This document shows positions 58,601 through 64,000 of a stretch of DNA of 64,000 nucleotides, one piece after another (positions within the stretch are counted from its first letter, which is position 1; the number at the start of each line of letters is the position of its first letter). The stretch lies in assembly GCF_000972845.2 (NCBI RefSeq), contig NC_040012.1:6232097-6296096 (forward strand). The letters run 5' to 3'. Source of the DNA: Larimichthys crocea. Taxonomy: Eukaryota; Chordata; Actinopteri; Sciaenidae. A program made the position numbers and the translations under genes. Under the pieces are notes generated by a model. It saw only the letters and a program-made list of their open reading frames with translations, was not told the DNA's origin and made no database searches.

Positions 58601-59664
58601 AAAAGCAGAACTGGCTTCTTAACTGAGTGGAGGCAGTTAAACCGATGTAAAACCTCTCACCTGTTTCGGTTCTGCATTCTTTTCCCGCTTGTTCTTTTCT
58701 GCAGGTTGTTCCTTTTTCTCGCCGCCTGCTTCCTCCGTGCCGGGATCTGGACTTGGATCTCTGCTGGCCTTAGAGAAGAGTCAACACAGTATGATCATCC
58801 TGAGTTATTTCAGGAGCACAACCTGACAAGCGAAGACACTGAAGTTTAAAATACGTGCTTCAGATTTCATGAAGATTGTCGTATTTCCTCTATTAACCTC
58901 ATCACCTGAGCTGCAGGTTTTAAAACCTGAGAGCGAGATAATCATTATTATTATGTCTTTATTAGTGAGCCACCAGCAAAGAGATGACAAGAAGCGAGGG
59001 AAGACAAAGAAAAGGTGCCAGGCTGGATGTAAACCAGGGATATCGCAGCTCATGTTCGATGCCAATACCACTAAGCCACCATGTCAGAGAATCTTGCTGG
59101 GATTTTGATCAATCCCAGAATGCAGACAAACATCCAGGAGGTAAGAAAAAAAAGTATTAAGAAATGAACATGGAGATATAAAACGCAGAGTGATGAAAGT
59201 TCAGCCGAGTCTTGTGTGACCAAAGACGTCTTTACTCAGTACAGAAATAAAAGACTCTCAAGGAGCACCTCGTATTTCTTTAACCACCACCATCAACACC
59301 ACCACACAACCAGTAGCACTTCCATAAAAAGTCAGTAGTAGACGCTGCAGCCACCAGCAGCAGAAAACACCCAACCGGGCGGTGCTTTATACCTTAGGTG
59401 ACGTCTTGATTTGCAACCCTTTCATTACTCCCTTCAGAGCGCGCTGTCAACGGTCACAGTCACATGTCACAAAACAATTCATAACATCAACGGTAAGTGA
59501 CACACACATGATGAAACACACACACACACACCGGTTTGATGGCAGGAGCCTGTTTGGCCGGGACGTCATCAGTTTTTTTTTCCTCTTTGTCACCGTCGTC
59601 GATCACGTAACTCTGAGGAGGAAGGAAAAGAATCAGTCAACAAACGCTGATTCAAGATTCGCTC

Positions 59665-59708
<44 letters not shown>

Positions 59709-61092
59709 TAAAACAAGTTTAAGCTTAATAAGTCCTCAGATTTTCTTTTATCTGAAGGCAGTGTCACTGAACAACTTACAACATTGACTAATAATGGTAC
59801 ACACCTATTTTATGTCTAAATACACACTCATGTCTCGTGTGTGTGCACACCCAAGGGCGAGGTTTAATCTCTCTGTGTAGCGACACTACAACAAATTGAA
59901 GTTATGAACGTTCTCTGTAAAAACCAGCATGTAGAAACAGCTTTTTGCAGCCAAAATACGAGTAGGAACAGGTAAGATCCTGACAGTTTTTAAACATTTA
60001 CACACATTTTTTAGTTTTTTTAAATGTGCATATTGATTTCTTATTTATATTATATGTACCTTAGTGACCTTAATGGTCTAAAATAAACCCAAACTTTGCA
60101 GAGGTCATGAAAAGCCAGGAGGAGGGATTCAGGATTTGACTCAGCTGCTGATCCCTCAGTCAGTGTAAGATGTGTTCAAACATACTACAAAGAGTATTTT
60201 TGGTTATAATTATGGTCTCTATGTGACCTGCATAAATTATAAACAAGATCATGAGCGAGACGATTGGCTGACGGTGGAAAGTGGAAACTTTTGTCAACAG
60301 AGGCTGCTGGAATCAACCCAAATGGAATTGTACAATATTTAATTATTTATAAAATCACATTTGTATTGACATCAATAAGATACATACAGGCCCATCAGTT
60401 TTAGGCCGTACTCAGACCAAATCTTTCTTTCATTCACTGTCTATCTACCTTGTCCAAGACTGTCTCGTTGTCTTTGTCTCAAAACAAATCAAAGGAAGCG
60501 TCTTGGTGTTATTATTTTGCAGCATAAGCTGTGAGCCAGATACTGAATGGAACGTCATGAACTCGGCCTGGATAGCGCCCGGTTTCAGTGACACGCTGAC
60601 TGTGGAGCAGTTTGACCGCAGTGTGATATCAGGTTGCGTTTCTCCAAAAGATGTTTCAGGTCACGTTTTTTGGCATACGCCCACGGCCACGGACTAAACC
60701 GATGACCCACTTTTAAATAAATAAGAGAAGAATTGCGTTTTAGCTGTAGCAGCCTGATTTGGTCTGAATCTCTCAGAAAATATGGACTCAACTCAGGGTG
60801 CAACACAGAGGCGAGCTTCAGGTGCATCGCTTACAGTGAACGCCGGCGTTTTCTCCTTTTGGCTCCGCCGAAACACTCCAGGCAGGACTCTCTGATTACT
60901 CTACAACAAAGCACACACAACTCAAGATGAAGACGTTTGAAACACTCTGTTATGTCAGGGCTCGGTGTTAAACATACCTGTTTGAAGTCGGCTTCGTCTT
61001 TTGACTGGGCATTTTCTCTGGAGCTCTGATGAGAAAGAGGAAAGACACTGACTCGTAAATTTATGAAAACAAGCGAGAAGGAACATATTTCC

Positions 61093-61132
<40 letters not shown>

Positions 61133-63360
61133 CTGTGTGTCCTGTACCTTCCTACGTTGGCTGTATTTGGTTGTGGCCTTCATTTCCTGCACACACATAA
61201 AAGCCCGGAAGGAACAATAACAAAAGATATTTGGAGGAGGAACAGAAACATGAAACTTTATAATTCTTTCTCACACCGAACTTTGAAAAGGTTTCCGATC
61301 CACTCGAATTTCACTTAAAACAAACACACATCCCACATTTACCGACTCCGTAGTTGGCTTTAAACATGATAAAGTGTGTATGTATTTATATTATATATTG
61401 CAGTATTTGTGTGTACCGCACCTTTTCTGTGGGTCTGGGTGGAACCACGGGCGTTTCAGACGGTTTCTCTTTTGTCTCTCTTTGTATCAAGTCTCCATTA
61501 ACCTGAGACACACGTGGGAAAGATGATAAAAATCTATTTGAACAATGATGAACAAAGTGTATGAAGAACATTAGTTAAATATCAATATAGCAACGTAAGC
61601 GTGTATTTCAGTACGAAGATATATCACCATGTGGTTTTCTACGGACGTCCTAAGCAGCCGTGCATTCATGCTTTTTATTTCCACCGTCTTTATCTTTTTT
61701 AATAGATTACAGTAGAAATGCAGACAAGAAAGAAAGTCCAGAATATTCACAGACCTAGCCTCGGCATAAAGATCTTTGTCACGTGTTTATTTTCTCTGTA
61801 ATGCGAGCTATCTGTTAACACACAGTCAGTACCTTATTGTTTGTTGCTGCTGCGTTTTTCCTCCGGTATTGTGTGCGACTCAGTTCCTGCAGAGAAAACA
61901 CAAAAATTCAGATCTTCAGAGTTGATACTCTCTTTCCTGGCCTGAAGGAGAAACTACAGTGGGGAACTAAATGTACAAGAAACGGTCCAGCCTAGAGCCA
62001 CTATTTTGTTTGTTTGTTACTGTAGAAACATGGTGGGTAAACATAGTTACTCATATTATATTCAATTTCTGCCCCTAAATTTTAAAACACACTGAACCTT
62101 TAGTGAAGATTGTCTCTTTACTAAATTGGGCTGTCTACGCAGTCAAATGACACAAATATCTTTTTTAAATGATGCCACATGATCGGAGGAAACAGAGAAA
62201 AAAGGGAGCTTGGATGACGTACTGTGAGTTTGGCTTCTGGTATCAAATAAACATGTAACAATATCAAGTAAACTGAAATATGTTTCTGAAACTGCAGAAT
62301 ATCGATTCATATTTGATCTTCACCGCCTACTTGTGCAGGAAGCTGCTGCCCGATCTTTAGCATGTCCACGATGCAAACATATTCCCCCCGTGCTGTCGTC
62401 ACTCCGCTGGCTTCCAGTCCGTTTTAGAATTGATTTTAAACTTCTGTTGTTTGTTTTTAACACCATTAATGGCTCGGCCTGCTCTTACTTGTCAGAGATT
62501 TTAACTTTTTGCAGTTGTGACAGAGTCCTGTGCTCTTCGGGTCAGCTTCTGTTAGAGGTCCCTGGGTTGAGATTTAAACAGTGGGGCGATCGTTCTTTTG
62601 TCGTCGCTGCTCCCAGACTGTGGAACAAACTTCTACCTGACATTTGCACCACTACTGATCTCAGCCTTTTTAAATCGAAAGCTTAAGACACACTTTTTTT
62701 TTTAGATTGGCGTTTTAATTCTGACTGGGGCAGTATTGTTTCTCAGGTGTACTCATTCTGTCTGCTCCTTTTTATGTATCTCTGGAAGGCCTGCAGCACT
62801 GCAGCACTTTTAATTATATTTATTTGTTGTGTGTCTGTGTGGCTGTCAGTGGATTATGTCAAAAATGCAGAAGTACAATCTGCAGTTTGATCAACAGCCC
62901 GAGAGCCGAAAGCAAATGAGCGGGGAAGCTCTGGCTGAAGGCAACATGGAGGGAAGTTAAACGGTGTTCATTTGCATACAGTGCCCACGCTGTTTTTGAT
63001 ACAAAGCTGGTACCTACAGAGACAAACACACTTACAGCGTCTGAAGGTCGTGGAGGCATCAGAGGAGCCGGCTTCTGCGGCCTCTCAGGGTCACTGTTTT
63101 TTATCTGTAAAGACAGATTACTAAAGTATGTAACCTTGATATAAGTCACATTATAAAACACTGATATCACTGCACACACATAGCTAATCAAAGGTTTATT
63201 AGAGTACCTCTGCAGGCTTTGGTGGAGGTTTAGGCTGTGAACAGAGAAGGAAACATGTTAAACTGCAGGTTATATATTCATGTGTTTTTGTGTCCGCTTT
63301 AAATGAACTCACCGGCTTCGGCTTCTTTTTGACATCTGGCTTCGTCATACAGGCCTCCAT
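44978..63360 (-). CDS. Apolipoprotein-L-like protein with exon-array N-terminus (49 coding exons)
   Basis: I can trace a continuous open reading frame of about 1,680 residues through 49 exons, from the Met at 63,360 to the stop at 44,978. The first coding exon has an acceptor before ACACGATGG, so a 5'-UTR exon lies upstream, outside the window. Order: a Pro/Lys-rich start (residues 1-50), charged linker exons (to about 200), an array of two alternating short modules (about 200-880), a basic and acidic linker (to about 970), the ApoL domain (about 990-1,140) with membrane-hairpin helices, a second ApoL-type helical region (to about 1,270), and an E/K/R/S-rich tail. ApoL proteins are intracellular lipid- and membrane-associated proteins, some forming channels, and are usually 300-450 residues long; the array and tail are additions. 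No signal peptide. All exons up to the 45th begin and end in phase 0. The name of the family is secure; the function is not known. Confidence 0.8.
46854..46920. repeat. Palindromic hairpin element, copy 3
   Basis: Same palindrome as at 8,229-8,297, with one arm changed at a single base (CTTTATTG for CTTTAATG) and a compensating-type change in the other arm region (GACGTTAAAG). It lies in the intron between ApoL exons 48 and 49. Confidence 0.8.
47441..47855 (-). CDS. ApoL gene exon 48: core ApoL domain
   Basis: A 415-nt exon. Helix LQHRILELLALADAADQFHK is followed by a 45-residue Gly/Ala/Val/Ile-rich hairpin with the family hallmark GLILAPFTFGAS, then ITSATANITDTVHSS and a charged helix KKLEKMIQGYQEEIKDIREC. 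In human ApoL proteins this region holds the colicin-like, membrane-inserting segment. It is nearly invariant between units B and C at the DNA level. Confidence 0.88.
48063..49707 (-). CDS. ApoL gene exons 42-47: linker to the ApoL domain
   Basis: Exons 49,636-49,707 (ends RRRRTIKKKRR, a strongly basic, possibly nuclear-targeting or lipid-binding run); 49,464-49,520; 49,085-49,147 (acceptor CCTCCGCAG chosen because it keeps phase 0; a nearer AG would not); 48,775-48,849; 48,220-48,259 (ELIEWWNTVK); and 48,063-48,114 (GWAEWNEMSNFQEDDEQ). The last two change phase (1, then 2), unlike the array, and are probably the original 5' exons of an ancestral short ApoL gene. Confidence 0.75.
50385..53499 (-). 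CDS. ApoL gene exons 27-41: module array, second half
   Basis: Type 1 exons: 53,434-53,499; 53,142-53,210; 52,406-52,474; 52,080-52,145; 51,734-51,805; 51,394-51,459; 51,107-51,178; 50,385-50,438. Type 2 exons: 53,291-53,356; 52,964-53,032; 52,254-52,325; 51,592-51,648; 51,256-51,318; 50,930-50,992; 50,520-50,579. Alternation is broken twice: two type 1 exons are adjacent (52,080 and 51,734) and two type 2 exons are adjacent (50,930 and 50,520), as expected after exon gains and losses. Toward the 3' end the type 1 core drifts to GGFAGIFRRTPK. The last five exons of this set before the gap-matched point are also present in unit C. Confidence 0.75.
52397..53060. repeat. Intragenic duplicated block (source or copy of 54,614-55,115 and 53,133-53,277)
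   Basis: Intron and exon sequence at 52,541-53,060 (containing the type 2 exon at 52,964) is about 97 percent identical by eye to 54,614-55,115 (exon 55,029). The part at 52,397-52,541 (type 1 exon at 52,406) matches 53,133-53,277 (exon 53,142). The array is still growing by unequal duplication of whole exon-plus-intron blocks. Confidence 0.8.
53582..57787 (-). CDS. ApoL gene exons 13-26: module array, first half
   Basis: Module type 1 (EKGG exons): 57,719-57,787; 57,376-57,447; 57,064-57,135; 56,235-56,306; 55,753-55,806; 54,314-54,385; 53,948-54,019. Module type 2 (SLSE exons): 57,573-57,632; 57,223-57,285; 56,805-56,873; 55,948-56,007; 55,029-55,097; 54,112-54,174; 53,582-53,641. They alternate strictly. 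Type 1 reads like EKGGIFSGMFKKSPKP with a variable tail; type 2 reads like ELSASSDSLSENK after a variable head. Type 1 is basic and amphipathic, a possible membrane or protein docking peptide; type 2 is acidic and Ser-rich, a plausible phosphorylation target. Both roles are inference. Every exon has clean AG and GT borders. Confidence 0.75.
55205..55385 (+). mobile_element. Tc1/mariner-like transposase relic
   Basis: In the intron between ApoL exons 21 and 22 the plus strand encodes, with stops, WSKVWTLA then ALWSDESTFEIFENRWCLDV, the block around the second part of the Tc1 DDE catalytic domain (LWSDES). It continues into GTGTGGTTCCCACCGTGAAG. It is a short dead fragment. Confidence 0.7.
58129..63360 (-). 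CDS. ApoL gene exons 1-12: Pro-rich start and charged linkers
   Basis: Exons 5' to 3': 63,313-63,360 (MEACMTKPDVKKKPKP); 63,208-63,234 (PKPPPKPAE); 63,036-63,104; 61,833-61,886; 61,422-61,502; 61,148-61,186; 60,978-61,025; 59,532-59,612; 59,393-59,431; 58,661-58,768; 58,291-58,362; 58,129-58,197. Lengths are 27-108 nt, all multiples of three with phase-0 borders. Short polyproline motifs (PLMPPRPSD, PVVPPRPTE) look like SH3 ligands and recur twice. Two small exons (ELSRTQYRRK and EMKATTKYSQRRK) are also a related pair. Exons 11 and 12 (AGIFRKTPKEK, then SDSEDAEE) resemble the two modules that are multiplied downstream. Confidence 0.7.
59666..59704. repeat. GT/TA microsatellite
   Basis: A short GT run followed by about 30 bases of TA, in the intron between ApoL exons 7 and 8. 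Confidence 0.9.
60405..60775. mobile_element. Possible MITE in ApoL intron 7
   Basis: ACTCAGACCAAATC at about 60,410 and GATTTGGTCTGAAT at about 60,756 are inverted and about 350 bases apart, with no coding content between. They could be terminal repeats of a small non-autonomous DNA transposon. I did not find a convincing target duplication. Confidence 0.3.
61094..61130. repeat. GT microsatellite
   Basis: About 37 bases of GT repeat, located 18 bases from the donor of ApoL exon 6. Length changes here could influence splicing of that exon. Confidence 0.95.
62320..62730 (+). mobile_element. LINE reverse-transcriptase C-terminal fragment (CR1/L2/Rex1 type)
   Basis: An open frame of 117 residues (62,333-62,686) reads ITPVL-type sequence: HIPPVLSSLRWLPVRFRIDF, then FVFNTINGSACSYLSEIL, then WGDRSFVVAAPRLWNKLL and LFKSKA. 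This is the standard C-terminal end of LINE polymerases of the CR1/L2/Rex1 group. It is 5'-truncated, as such insertions usually are, and lies in the 1.15-kb intron between ApoL exons 3 and 4. Confidence 0.85.
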
Positions 63361-63454
63361 CGTGTCTGCAAGGTGACAAAAAGAGACAGAAAAATATAAA
63401 CAGAGCTGATTACTGAGTACTACCTCTGCTCTTCACAGCGTTCCTTCTGAAATG

Positions 63455-63763
63455 TCAAAACAGGAAAGTCTTTTTCTGTCCCCCTCCCCAGCAGACGACC
63501 GCCACAGAGTCATAGAAAGTTTTTACCAAAGTCCTGCACGCTCCAAAGGACCTCAGTAAGTTCAGACAACTTTGACCACTCTTGTACAGAACGTCTGTGT
63601 GCGACCAGTCCAGTTTACTGTTGAGGTTGAACTCCAGGTATCTGAATGCTCCCACCACCTCAATATCCAATCCCTGGATGTTCCCCAGTGTGCTGTGAGA
63701 CGTCGCCATCTCCTTTATCTTGCCGTCGATGATCACACCAGTTGTGAAGTCTGCGATGACCAC
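63455..63763 (-). mobile_element. LINE reverse-transcriptase fragment upstream of ApoL exon 1
   Basis: The 102-residue frame includes FRYLEFNLNSKLDWSHTDVL, YKSGQSCLNLLRSFGACRTL and FYDSVAVVCWGGG, the RT thumb region of fish LINEs. The same family's following segment survives at 19,174-19,450 and in the other two spacers. It is truncated at both ends. It lies in the intron 5' of the first coding exon of the ApoL gene. Confidence 0.75.
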
Positions 63764-64000
63764 CCTGTACTCCTGCTCATTTCCTTCTAATACAACAGCG
63801 GCTGCATTGCCCCGTGCTGTAAATCCCCACGTTAGACGCAGCCATGAAGCCTCACATGCTGTGGTTTGTTGGTGAGGGAGTTTTCCATGACATGACGCTC
63901 ACATCGACTTCAGAAATCTCTGATGTATCGAACTCACGGCCTAAAAATACTGAAAACTTTTTTAAACATTGAGATTTGTTTCCATCTTTACCATCCACAC
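63764..64000. other. Upstream flank of ApoL gene
   Basis: No exon or promoter could be supported. The first 30-80 bases may still be LINE sequence. Confidence 0.3.

Noticed and set aside
58860..59110. tRNA-like or SINE sequence in ApoL intron 9/10 (TAAACCAGGGATATCGCAGC)
   Set aside because: Only a weak resemblance to a SINE head; no target duplication or tail could be found.

Overview
The window is vertebrate nuclear DNA, almost certainly from a ray-finned (percomorph-like) fish. The evidence is genes split into many short GT-AG exons, CA/TA microsatellites, a tRNA-derived SINE, LINE relics, a Tc1-like relic and a BEL/Pao LTR retrotransposon. All coordinates were read by eye, with no alignment program or database search, so exon ends may be off by a base or two.

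Two host gene families make up the locus, both on the minus strand. The first is a small secreted, probably GPI-anchored, DOMON-domain protein related to the luminal part of the FRRS1 (ferric-chelate reductase 1) family. The second is an apolipoprotein-L-like gene with a very long N-terminal region built from tandemly duplicated mini-exons. The unit [DOMON gene - 5-7 kb spacer - ApoL-like gene] has been duplicated. Unit C (1-12,593) holds a degraded 5' piece of a DOMON gene and the 3' part of an ApoL gene, and ends at a 10-N assembly gap (12,594-12,603). Unit A (about 13,500-22,255) holds DOMON gene A, with no terminal exon found, and a spacer; its ApoL gene is deleted. Unit B (25,550-63,365) holds DOMON gene B and the only full-length ApoL-like gene: 49 coding exons, about 1,680 residues, with the 5'-UTR exon outside the window.

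Between units A and B (22,120-25,550) is a patchwork: a hairpin element, dispersed repeats, three exon fragments resembling hnRNPC/RALY on the plus strand, and an orphan piece of DOMON intron/exon. Just after the gap (12,604-13,620) is a chain of transposon relics: a Cys-rich transposon ORF end, a fragment resembling Polinton/Maverick DNA polymerase B, and an L1-type reverse-transcriptase fragment.

A defective BEL/Pao element (25,898-34,084, plus strand) lies antisense in the last intron of DOMON gene B. Its gag and pol are broken by frameshifts and a stop. It also carries a 686-bp solo-LTR-like insertion with an AGAT target duplication, and a fold-back inverted repeat inside the integrase region.

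The most interesting item is the ApoL-like gene of unit B. About thirty phase-0 mini-exons of 54-72 nt alternate between two short peptide modules, upstream of a normal ApoL domain and a very long E/K/R/S-rich tail. Two cautions apply. Unit C and unit B are nearly identical over 6 kb right up to the gap, so a haplotype (false) duplication must be excluded. Bases 1 to about 6,640 carry so many single-base indels relative to the other copies that they look like poorly polished sequence.
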